Source: Camarhynchus parvulus (lineage: Eukaryota; Chordata; Aves; Passeriformes; Thraupidae). Taken from it: a DNA stretch of 64,000 nt. The stretch lies in NCBI RefSeq assembly GCF_901933205.1, contig NC_044585.1:2914001-2978000 (forward strand), in the 5' to 3' direction. Below the pieces are notes generated by a model, which was not told where the DNA came from, did no database searches, and worked only from the letters and a program-made list of their open reading frames with translations. The position numbers were made by a program, and so were the translations under genes. Of this stretch, positions 40,301-48,288 are shown piece after piece (positions within the stretch are counted from its first letter, which is position 1; the number at the start of each line of letters is the position of its first letter).

Positions 40301-41733
40301 TAGCTGCCTTGAAACATACTGGAGTGAGGAATGAGGGGAGGAAAGCCAATGAAGAAAGGAGGCTCTAAAGAGTTTAAAATACTTTCTTCCTTGCATACCT
40401 GGGTTATTACAAACTTACCCAGCTGTTCCAGTGCTCTGCTGACAAGCAGTCCTGACCTGTGCATGGAAGTGCTCTTTAAGCTGCAGACTGGCCTCAGGTG
40501 TGTACCACTGAAAGGAGAGAACAGCTGCTGGGACAAACTGGGTGAGGGCTACTTGGCAAGAAGTCAAACTGGCAAGGAAAAGCAGATAAAATGATTGCTC
40601 ACAGGGTTTGTCAAGAATAGGGTTATCCTGGCATAACAAAAGGGTAGGTTGGGTTAGAAGGCAGTAAGGTTTCCCCAGAGCTGTGTTTGTTCATACTCCT
40701 TGGGACAGCACCATCCTTTAAGCTCCTTTCTGAGTGTCAGTGTCCAGCACTGCCTAAGCACTCATGGCCAAATCCATTTGCTTATCATTCTGTGCCACAG
40801 GAAGTGCCTTCAATTATCCCAACAATCTAAGACACACAAGACAAACACAGATGGGAGCACACCACCAGCAAGTCATTATTACTGTGAAGTTTTTTCAATC
40901 TTTTTTAAGTGTGAAGCACTGCTTTCATTACTAGCCCTTTAACTGGGAATTAGTTAAAAATGAGGAAAATGTATTTTACCTTGCATTTGCTTAAAATAGC
41001 TGTGGAACTTTTCATAAAATTAAAAGCAAAATATGTGGCTGAGATCAAGAATGGAAAAAAAAGTGAAGCCCTTAAAAGGATCTTTTGAACAACTGAAAAA
41101 AACAAGTGGTAATGCCTTGCCCTTCCCTGTCCTTAACTGTTCTATTATACTTCAAATACAAAAGTCTTTGGGGACATCAAAGGTATTTTGTCTGTGTTTC
41201 TACAGTGCCTGCCTACTACATTTGATCTACTGTATGACTAAGGTACTTGTACAAACAGAAAATTAAAATTGCCTCAAATTCTTTAACCAAAGACTTCTAA
41301 TTAGATTTTTTGGCTAATTTAATGTCAGCTCTGGTTCCTCTTTGCCCTCAGTGGTGGAGCTCTTATGCATGTAATTATTACTGTTTTGTTGAAAAACAAA
41401 TATTGTAAGATAACACTTCTGTCACAAGAGTCACTTTTTGTAAAGGTTAGAAAGAAGAATGAGGATTGTTATTAAAGAGTTCAGCACTGAATGGGACTAT
41501 GAGGTCACATTAAACTTCGAAAGAATCTTAAATAATTTGCAATTTTAACAGAAGACAACACATGTACACTATATTAAATTATAATACCGTATCAGCACAA
41601 TGGAAAGATAGATCAGTGTGGCAGGGACTACATACTGTGACCAAAGGGATAAAAAAATGCTTACCTTGGGAAACTGGGAGATTATTCTTGCTCTACTTAC
41701 AGGGGGAACCAAGTGCATTAGGCTGGACTTCAT
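31263..41733 (-). CDS. RAB36: RAB36, complete coding region in ten exons (266 residues)
   Basis: RAB36 is a small GTPase of the RAB34/RAB36 branch. In mammals it is reported at Golgi and late endosome/lysosome membranes and binds RILP-family effectors. Coding exons on the minus strand are 41733-41665, 40507-40419, 37930-37865, 37170-37069, 35436-35372, 34783-34732, 33373-33292, 32314-32224, 31680-31561 and 31327-31263. All junctions obey GT-AG and keep frame, and they sum to exactly 801 nt. Visible motifs: P-loop GDLHVGKT (residues 63-70), switch I around YKATIGVDF (85-93), WDTAGQEKF (110-118, with the catalytic-type Gln115), TKKD (170-173; Thr replaces the usual Asn, as in human RAB36), SAKTG (202-206) and a C-terminal Cys-Cys (265-266) for geranylgeranylation. 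The length agrees with the shorter human form (about 267). Expression is probably driven from the noncoding exon near 42,474 and/or the island at 45.5 kb. Confidence 0.95.
31561..31680 (-). CDS. RAB36: RAB36 coding exon 9
   Basis: 120 bp flanked by TTTCCTAG and GTATGT. Encodes residues 207-245, starting ENVKEFFSRVAALAF, the helix after the G5 loop. Nearly identical to human in this helix and divergent after it, as expected for the hypervariable tail. Confidence 0.95.
32224..32314 (-). CDS. RAB36: RAB36 coding exon 8 (G5 loop)
   Basis: 91 bp between acceptor TTTGCCCAG and donor GTAAAT. Encodes residues 176-205 plus the first base of codon 206, including EMQAEYWSVSAKTG, the G5 guanine-contact loop. 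Confidence 0.95.
32843..33036 (-). repeat. Right arm of the inverted repeat, inside RAB36 intron 7
   Basis: Reverse-complement partner of 30,314-30,504. It lies between coding exons 7 and 8 of RAB36, so the two arms bracket exons 8, 9 and 10. It could be two copies of one old interspersed element in opposite orientation, or a local inverted duplication. Confidence 0.85.
33292..33373 (-). CDS. RAB36: RAB36 coding exon 7 (G4 motif)
   Basis: 82 bp, acceptor GTATTTCAG, donor GTGAGT. Encodes residues 149-175, from QWLEDALRENE to FLVGTKKDLV. TKKD is the guanine-specificity motif with Thr in the first place, as in human RAB36. Confidence 0.95.
34732..34783 (-). CDS. RAB36: RAB36 coding exon 6
   Basis: A 52-bp micro-exon, acceptor TTATTGCAG, donor GTAAGT. 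Encodes residues 132-147 (IITVFDLADIQ...), beta strand 4 and the following helix start. Recognised by homology and phase, being too short for an open-frame call. Confidence 0.94.
35372..35436 (-). CDS. RAB36: RAB36 coding exon 5 (G3 / switch II)
   Basis: 65 bp, acceptor CATTGCACAG, donor GTGAGA. Encodes residues 110-130, WDTAGQEKFKCIASAYYRGAE. This is the switch II signature of the RAB34/36 branch (EKFKCIA), which separates it from other Rabs. Confidence 0.96.
37069..37170 (-). CDS. RAB36: RAB36 coding exon 4 (switch I)
   Basis: 102 bp, acceptor with a long T tract and TTGCAG, donor GTGAGT. Encodes residues 76-108, including DYKATIGVDFEIERF, with Thr88 as the conserved switch I threonine. 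Confidence 0.95.
37283..37342. repeat. Two-copy 33-bp tandem duplication in RAB36 intron 3
   Basis: The unit beginning CTATATAATGTAGAAGCAGA occurs at 37,283 and again at 37,316. The copies are identical over 27 bases. The exactness suggests recent replication slippage. It is noncoding. Confidence 0.9.
37865..37930 (-). CDS. RAB36: RAB36 coding exon 3 (P-loop)
   Basis: 66 bp, acceptor TTATAACAG, donor GTATGG. Encodes residues 53-74, LKISKVVVVGDLHVGKTSLIN, with the nucleotide-binding P-loop. Confidence 0.95.
40419..40507 (-). CDS. RAB36: RAB36 coding exon 2
   Basis: 89 bp, acceptor CTCCTTTCAG, donor GTAAGT. Encodes residues 24-52, starting WYTPEASLQLKEHFH. This N-terminal extension before the GTPase fold is particular to RAB34/36. 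Confidence 0.94.
41665..41733 (-). CDS. RAB36: RAB36 coding exon 1 (start codon)
   Basis: Encodes residues 1-23, MKSSLMHLVPPVSR..FPK, aligning with the human start (MRSSLTPLGPPVSR). The exon begins upstream at an acceptor TATTTTCAG, giving 28 nt of 5' UTR (41,734-41,761), and ends at donor GTAAGC. The start was chosen by homology; the frame joins exon 2 in phase 0. Confidence 0.93.
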
Positions 41734-41761
41734 TCTCCAAGTTCAGTTAAATTCTACAAGT
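41734..41761 (-). other. RAB36: RAB36 5' UTR part of coding exon 1
   Basis: Between the acceptor TTTTCAG and the ATG there are 28 noncoding bases. This implies at least one noncoding first exon farther upstream. Confidence 0.75.
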
Positions 41762-42473
41762 CTGAAAATACGTAAAGAGAAACAGTAGTCAGGAATTACC
41801 TCAATACAGGGACAACATGATAAAGACTAACCAGGTTATTGCAGACTTGTCATCTTTTTTTTTCCTTTTTTCTCTTCAGTACAACTGGTGGTTCTTCAAC
41901 TCAGTTTGCAAGGAGGGAAAGTTGTTTCTCATGTACACAGGACCACCTCAGTGTGCACAGCCACAATAGCAAACAGTGGCCTTCTGAAACTACAAGGAAC
42001 CAACTCTAATTCCTGGGAGGGCAGAGAATTGCTCACTAAATTCAAGCCAAGTGCTTGCAGTTCAGCCCTCAAAGGATTCTGCAGTGTTTAATTAAAAAAT
42101 CTTGCTCATCATCGTTTCAAATGACTGCTCTAAGCGCATTAGTTAATGCTAGGGATCCCAGAATTCATGTGGCCAGACGAAGGGAGGAAAGATGAAGCTG
42201 CCACATTTCTTGGCACAACATCAAACTTTCATCTAAGATCAGCTTAGAAAGAATGAAATCTGTCTGACATGAAAAAAGAATAATGTTCACATGAAAATCA
42301 CAAATGCATTCAGATATCTCACCTGAGCTACATCAATTTGGTTATGTAAGGAAACCTCGTGGGCTGCTGGGGGAGGGGACCCTTATTAGGGTACTGATTT
42401 CTTACTGGCATTCAAAAGAACATTTCTAAAGGGAGCATTTTCATCATGTAGCAAAGTGTAAGGAAGGACTCAC

Positions 42474-42560
42474 CGAGCAGCAGCTGATGCAGAGGATTCC
42501 AGCCGCACAAGCAGCCCAGCCCCTGCTACGTGGCCATAGCAACAGGTTTGCAACAATTCC
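42474..42560 (-). other. RAB36: Probable noncoding first exon of RAB36
   Basis: A moderately GC-rich patch upstream of coding exon 1 ends at an excellent minus-strand donor, CTGCTCG|GTGAGT. It has no useful ATG, as expected for a noncoding exon. The upstream limit is not fixed; about 42,560 is a guess from composition. A perfect RFX X-box lies in or just at this exon. Confidence 0.5.
42530..42543 (+). promoter_or_regulatory. RFX X-box motif
   Basis: GTGGCCATAGCAAC matches the X-box consensus GTNRCC-N(0-3)-RGYAAC at every defined position, with a 2-base spacer. RFX factors bind such sites near the start of many ciliary genes. It lies at the proposed RAB36 first exon. Confidence 0.55.
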
Positions 42561-43406
42561 CTTCCTCCCCTTCTTCCACAGCCCGGGAAGGCAGAGATGA
42601 AGTAATTGAACTACACACAGAGCAGCAGTCTTAAAACAACAAACTCATTTTAGTGGTCATACAGATTCCTTTGATCAGAAACTGCTCCTCAATAAACCCA
42701 ATGGTCCCTAATCCTGAATAAGGCAACAGTTCCATTTTCTTCAAAGATTGTTGTATATATGACTACAAAGAGCAGGATTAACCTATTAGACAAGAAACCA
42801 ATGGAGGGGGGAACTGTGACAGTGCTAATATTAAGCACAGCAGCAATTATAAAGAAACTCCCAAGGGATTTTTCCAGCATTTCAACTTGATTTCATCTCA
42901 GCTTTAAAGTCAGAATGCGCATGCCACTAATGAGACATTCTGAATTATATAAATGTCTTTCTGCTCATTAATAATCTTGCTTTCTAATGTACAAAACACC
43001 AAAGACAAGGAATAAGAAATTACACAGCCATTTTGCATTACCTGAGTTTTGTCAATTAACTCATTAATTTAGACAGTATTTAGTAAGCCAGAGTGCAACT
43101 TAGGATGCTAAAAGATTTTGCTATGTATTTTATTAGGATTTAAATTTTCAAATTTCAGGAGAAAACAAAGCTCTCCCATTCTAACAGTCATATTTTGATA
43201 AGGGAAGAGGTTTTGAACTAGGAGACAAACCTCTCCCACTACTGCAGCAGACTAAAAATGTTAAAGGGCGTATCAAAGCAGACCAGTAATTTTAAACAAT
43301 GAGCAAATACAGAAGAAAAAACTCTAGAGTTGTGTCTTACAAGCATGCATAAAAAATAATGTGTAAAAAACAAATCACTAGTCCACTACCTAGAATTAAT
43401 GTTTTA
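42561..43406. other. AT-rich sequence upstream of RAB36 exon, nothing recognised
   Basis: No exon or identifiable repeat supported. It ends at the target-site duplication of the solo LTR. Confidence 0.55.
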
Positions 43407-43730
43407 TTCTCCTGTTGTCATCTTACTGCAAAAGTTCCATACTGTTGTCTCCTATCACAAAAGTTCCCACCTTCCTGGCGTTTCTCATGGGCAGCTCCTC
43501 AGAGCACTGACTCTTTCTTCCTCACAAAGTAACCAACTGCCTCCAGTTCCCTTCTCACCCAGCCACCCCACTCTGGTATAGCACTCTTCTTCTAATTGCT
43601 TACAGCTGTGGCCTGTTCAAGTCAGGCCTGTTCCTAATCTTTGCTAATTGGCCCAGCTGCAACTCCTTAGGGGCAAGATTACTTTCTACACTATCTTTAT
43701 TTTCTTATATTCTATCCCCCTACATTCTCC
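43407..43730 (-). mobile_element. Solo LTR of an endogenous retrovirus, with 6-bp target-site duplication
   Basis: The 312-bp element at 43,413-43,724 begins TG and ends CA and is flanked by identical hexamers TTCTCC at 43,407-43,412 and 43,725-43,730. Terminal TG...CA plus a short target-site duplication is the hallmark of an LTR. No gag, pol or env sequence is present, so this is a solo LTR left by recombination. On the minus strand it carries a TATA-like CTATAC with a following GC-richer stretch, which suggests that orientation. A 6-bp duplication fits class II (ERVK-like) elements. Family name not determined. Confidence 0.75.
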
Positions 43731-45389
43731 TCCATGAGAAATTGCTTTTAAATCACTTCAGGCACAAATATCATCTCAACTGTACCAAGACAGCCACTTC
43801 CCCACAAAGAACCCAGATTTGTAGCTGATGGGTTGTTCACCAAAGAAGGTGACATTACAGAATTTATCTATTACCATGTGGAGAGTTCCACTTATGCTAC
43901 TTGTGACCATATAAACCTCAACAGGTCTTGACCCTTGTTATGGTGTGCTCCTGCCCTTCTGGCCAGCTTGAATGATTTTATGGCAATATTAATGTCTTAA
44001 TGAATGTCAGAACTATTAGTGTAGTTCTGAAAACAAGAACTCCACAAGTTGGTAAGAGTTTCAAACACTAACTTGCTTCCTGCATATTCTAGTTGTAGTT
44101 CAACACCTCCTAAGCAAGGTAAACACTTGTCATGTGTTCACAGATTGACTCAGTGCTCCTCTCCTACAGCTCTTTCACAAACTAAGCTACAAAAACCACA
44201 GTTCAACCATCTCAGTGAATGCAAAGTACAGGAGGGACCAAGACAACCACAATTTCAAAACTGAAAGGCTATTTTCACTTATACTTGATGTATTTAATCT
44301 AAATCTGACACACACATAAGCATATCCCAACTTACCATATCAACAAATAAGACACACCATTACAGGAAAATAATTTAAGAGATAAAAAGCTGCTACACAT
44401 ACTGAGAATGATGCATATTTTCTCTTCTTAAAGAGCTGAAAGGGGATTCAGTCAGCAGGGAGGGCTGGGAACACAGTGTCTCCATGGCATCACAACCCTC
44501 CTTATCTCAACATTGCAAGAACAGTAGTGCCAGCAGCTTCTGTGGATAGACAAAGGATATGAGGAAGGCATACATAAAATAAGTTAATGTCATGACCACT
44601 AACAAAATCAGTATTCCAAGCTACAGTGAAGGACAAGACAGAACAACTCACACCAAAAGCAGAGGTAACACTGAGGGACAAGTCTCTGATTTGGTCCTGC
44701 TCTTTCCACGCTGAGAAAAGTTCATGTTCTTCGTATGGAAATCAGATGAACTTTTACATGTACACAGTGGACGTCTAATCTAATTCAGGTAAATCACCTG
44801 TAAAATAAATAATCAGCTCTAAAAGGTTGCAGAAAAATGAATCCTTTCCTTTTTAAAGTAGCAATTTTTCTTTTATGGATTTTGAAGATCAACAAACCAG
44901 AACCTATTCCTGTGATGCATTTTAATCCGGCTGATCAGAATTACTTTGGATTTGTAAAATCCTTTTTAAGAACTTTGATTATTACAATTGTTACTCAGAC
45001 ATAATGAAAAACATCTCAACTACTTCACTATCTGCACTATCCTTTTATAGCACAAGCTGTTCAGAGCTTTTTCCTGATGCCAGATAACACCTGACAATCC
45101 AGAACACCCTTAAATTGTGCCACAACATTGCAATGATCCGTTCTTCCCGTGTACCTTCGTCTGTAGAGTTATGTGAAACTAAGTAATGATGGAAACCCTC
45201 ACTAGCTGTTCATAGTGACATTCTGGAGATTAGGAAAGAAAATCTAGTCCAAAACTACTGCGCTGCCTTCAGCCCTTGTACCCCTGGGCACTCGCCTGCT
45301 GTATTTCTGCCCTTAACCGGACCACCATTTTGTTCACTCGGAATTTTCCTCGATTTTGCTCAAGTAAAACTACTTTGAAAACAGGGGGC
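43731..45389. other. Sequence between the LTR and the RSPH14 island, nothing recognised
   Basis: AT-rich sequence with no supported exon. It may be intron of RAB36 if transcription also starts at the 45.5-kb island. Confidence 0.5.
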
Positions 45390-45533
45390 GAGGAGAGAGA
45401 CTCCACACTTCAGCAGAGAACCGAGGCAGCACGGCCGCCACTCCGGGACCTCACGGCGACATCCTCGTCCCCTCACGGGTCCCCTCAGCGGCCGCGCCTC
45501 AGCCCCCGCCCGCCCCGCTGCCACCTACGCCAT

Positions 45534-45541
45534 TGACGTAA
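45534..45541. promoter_or_regulatory. CRE/ATF-like site
   Basis: TGACGTAA inside the CpG island, one base from the palindromic CRE TGACGTCA and matching the common ATF/CREB variant. CpG-island promoters often carry such sites; function is inferred. Confidence 0.4.
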
Positions 45542-45678
45542 CTCCCTCAGCGCGGGCACTGCCAAACGCGGTGCTTACGCTGGTGACGCAGCCGGACCCG
45601 GGGCTCGGCGGCGTTGGCCGCTATTCACGAAGAGGCGCGCACGCAAAGAGCGGCCGCTGTGGCAACCAGGGCACGCGC

Positions 45679-45709
45679 GCGCTGAGGGGCGGCCGGCGCT
45701 GAGGGGCGG
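45679..45709 (+). repeat. Duplicated 14-base GC-box unit
   Basis: GCGCTGAGGGGCGG occurs twice, three bases apart, each copy holding a GGGGCGG Sp1-type GC box. A short promoter duplication. Confidence 0.7.
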
Positions 45710-46179
45710 GAGCGGGGGCTCGGTAATTGCACACGGCGCTTTCGATTATTAAGTTATTTCGTTTGCCTTGAAGGGAGAAGTGGAGTTGTTTAGCGGCTGT
45801 TTTAACTTTTGGGTTTGTTTTTTGCTGTTAGCAGTTTTCTTAAGTTGGAGGTCGAAGTGTTCAATCTGCTGAGGCCCTTTCCGTACTGAGGGAAGGGCGG
45901 GTGCGGGGGGGCGGCCCTCACGTATTCTATCAAACGTTACCGAATTCTGAGGGCAGGATTTAACCAGATCCCTTTAAAATGCCTTTTCTTTTTTTCCCCT
46001 TTGGGAAAAAAAGATGTATTTTGTTTTCCATTGCTTTATTATTTTGAGTCCCCTCCGATTTTGGGCATTGGGCTTCTTCACTTTAACCCTTTAAAAAGCA
46101 TTCCCTTTATCAATTTTAACGTCCTTCCTTGAAATTTTAAGCTTTCTCTCTTTTTTCTCTCTCTCTTTTTTCTTTACAG

Positions 46180-46429
46180 TGTTCAGTGAGAATTAAACCA
46201 GATTAAGACAATCCAGCAGATGAACACGCATTAGTGCTGATGATGCACGATTCCAGCCTCTTTCACAGCTTCCTGACAGTATATGTCTGCTCAAAGAGCT
46301 CCTTGGGGACACAGAGCACTGTTTAAAGTCAGTAGGTGTCTTTACGGTACATTATCTGCCCAGTCACCAAGTGCAGCCGTTTTGAACTATTTTTAGGGAT
46401 AGAGAGAATCTTTCTCAGGAAGATTTGGG
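46180..46429 (+). other. RSPH14: RSPH14 5' UTR of first coding exon, with uORFs
   Basis: A long T/C tract and TTTACAG at 46,171-46,179 form a strong acceptor, so an upstream noncoding exon is expected, probably in the CpG island. The 250-base leader has a 4-codon uORF (46,220-46,234) and a 28-codon uORF (46,240-46,326), both ending before the main ATG. A weaker acceptor, ATTTTTAG at 46,389-46,396, would skip both. Confidence 0.6.
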
Positions 46430-46628
46430 ATGGCCCAGCCTCGTATCTCAGCCTACCTCCCCCCTGACATAGACCCCACCAAAGCTGCTCTGGCCTTTGG
46501 GAGGAGGGCCCTTCCTAAGCTGAATGAGGAGTTGCAGTCTCCTGAGCTGCTGACGCAGCAGCGGGCACTGATGGCTCTCTGCGATCTGGTCCACGATCCA
46601 GAAAAAGTCTACCAGGCAATAGCATTAG
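46430..46628 (+). CDS. RSPH14: RSPH14 coding exon 1 (residues 1-66)
   Basis: RSPH14 (formerly RTDR1) is an armadillo/HEAT-like repeat protein related to Chlamydomonas radial spoke protein RSP14 and acts in motile cilia and sperm flagella. The ATG at 46,430 begins MAQPRISAYLPPDIDPTKAA, closely matching the human N-terminus. The segment ALPKLNEELQS (residues 27-37) and MALCDLVHDPE (46-56) mark the first repeat. The exon ends TTAG|GTAAGT in phase 1. The full protein is about 350 residues, so most of it lies beyond the window. The start is chosen by homology. Confidence 0.95.
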
Positions 46629-47884
46629 GTAAGTGGTCTCTTCTCACTAGCTCTGACACAGTGGGGCAGGCTGAGGGGGCAACCCCACTTCACTTTCTTC
46701 CATTACTTTTTCCTTACAATATCTTCCATGATGCAAGATGCCCAGGAAAAATTTCCTGTTTGTTTTACTGTAGAAAGGTAAAGAATATTGTAAGACCATA
46801 TACATGACAGTTATTATAAGAATTATCATCACTTTAGGATTCATCACTGGCTCGCTGTAAGTTTTATCAACCTCTAAATACAAAAGTAGTGCAGAATCTT
46901 TCTTTCCATAGAATCATAGAATTGTTAAGGTTGGGAAAGACCTCTGAGATTATCCAGTTCAACTGTTAACTCTGCCCTGCCATGGTCACCACTAAACCAT
47001 GTCCCCAGACTTTATTCCAATTTTAGCTAATTCCTAATATAGGCTAATAAAAACCCTCACCTAATTAGTTCAAAGTTAGAACCCCTTAACCATCATCACC
47101 CACTCGCCTGGAACTTAATGACAAATTAGAAAACAAAGGAATGTAACCAAATTTATCTCACTCATCAGGACTACATTTGGCCACCACTTATTTAGAAAGC
47201 CTGGAAGAATCCTGAGTTTTCATTTTGGGGGGGAAAAAATCCCTAACCACAAGTTTATTTTTGCAATTTTTAGCAGTCTGTGGTATATCCACATAGCTCA
47301 TTATGTAACACAGAAAAAAATCCTTGTTTGCTACTGCTTTTTTCTCCATTTACTTCCTTTACATTTTTTCCTCTCATAAAAGAGACTAGTCATGTTCAAA
47401 ATTTATTAAGTTAGTGTTTGATGAACAGTTGATTGCCAAAGCAATGTGAGATTTTTGTTAGTTTGGGGTTGTTAGGTTTTTTGGCTCTGGTGAGTGCCAT
47501 ATGTGCATACACAATCATTAATGGTTCACCACATTTATTTCTGTTCAAAAAAGACAAGTGAGTGTCAATCCTGCAAAAACATGCTTTTCTAAAGACATCA
47601 ATAGCTCTACTGTCTTATTTTTAGAGTTATGTCACTTTATATTTGCAGGATTAGGATTTAACTTGATAAGGAGTCAGGAGCTTGTTTGTAGCGTGACATT
47701 TTTGGCAGTAGGCCTTGAAATTTGAAAGTTTCTTCCTTACTTGAGATATGACAATGAGAATTTCACTGTCAGGACAAGCTGAAAATTCTGAGGCACTTCA
47801 AATTGTGAGATAAACGCTGAATATTGCTATTTTAAATTAATGCTGGAAGTAAGAAATGTTAAAATGAATTCTGATGTCTCGTAG
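46629..47884 (+). other. RSPH14: RSPH14 intron 1 (between coding exons 1 and 2)
   Basis: Spliced-out interval between GTAAGT and CTCGTAG. It contains a short CR1 fragment at about 46,907-47,012 and otherwise nothing recognised. Confidence 0.85.
46907..47012 (-). mobile_element. CR1 LINE fragment (3' end, minus strand)
   Basis: CATAGAATCATAGAATTGTT followed by GGTTGGGAAAGACCTC and CCACTAAACCATGTCCC is the reverse complement of the common avian CR1 3' end. Only the 3' terminus is kept, the usual 5'-truncated state. It may extend some tens of bases farther. Confidence 0.85.
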
Positions 47885-47987
47885 GATTCTTGGATAGCCT
47901 GAAGGCTTTGCTGGTGCATGAAGACCAAACTGTCCGGCAGAAAACAACAGAAGTTCTCTCTGTAATGGCTTTGCACAGTATTGGCAG
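47885..47987 (+). CDS. RSPH14: RSPH14 coding exon 2
   Basis: 103 bp, acceptor TCTCGTAG, donor AG|GTGGGT. Completes Gly67 and encodes residues up to 100: FLDSLKALLVHEDQTVRQK..., an armadillo-type helix pair aligned with human CLESLKALL. Phase agrees with both neighbouring exons. Confidence 0.93.
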
Positions 47988-48169
47988 GTGGGTGCAATTC
48001 CAAAGTTTACTAAATCCTGTGGGAAGTGATGTTTCAGTGAGAAATAAGAACAGCTCCTAAGTTTTGTCAGACAGATGCAGCATAAAGAAGAGCAGTTAAG
48101 ATGAAATATTTCAAATACACAGAAGTTTGATTACGTTGTGTTAAATCTGTCCTCCATTGTTGTTTTTAG

Positions 48170-48288
48170 GGAAGGGCTAATACGAAGGGGAGTCATTTCT
48201 GCCCTCGCTGGGCTCCTGGATGATCCAGTAGATATCTGTCGGAAGAACACCCATCAGGTTTTTGACATGCTGGCAAGATTACCTGAAG
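48170..48288 (+). CDS. RSPH14: RSPH14 coding exon 3
   Basis: 119 bp, acceptor TTTTTAG, donor G|GTAGGA. Encodes residues about 101-140: EGLIRRGVISALAGLLDD... then FDMLARLPEG, matching the human LAQLPKG end. The three visible exons give about 140 of some 350 residues. No later exon was found before the window ends. Confidence 0.92.

Larger units (their letters stand above)
45390..45740. promoter_or_regulatory. RSPH14: CpG-island promoter of RSPH14, possibly bidirectional with RAB36
   Basis: Dense CpG and GC content, 0.7-1 kb upstream of the RSPH14 start codon. It contains a CRE/ATF-type site (TGACGTAA, 45,534-45,541), a related TGACGCAG near 45,585 and two GC boxes inside a 14-base direct repeat (45,679-45,692 and 45,696-45,709). 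A plus-strand donor-like CG|GTAATT lies at 45,722 and a minus-strand donor-like AGC|GTAAGC at 45,579. These would suit first noncoding exons of RSPH14 and of a minus-strand transcript, but neither is proven. Confidence 0.7.

Noticed and set aside
45655..45668. Second X-box in the RSPH14 island
   Set aside because: Only the RGYAAC half (GGCAAC) is present; no GTNRCC half within three bases.
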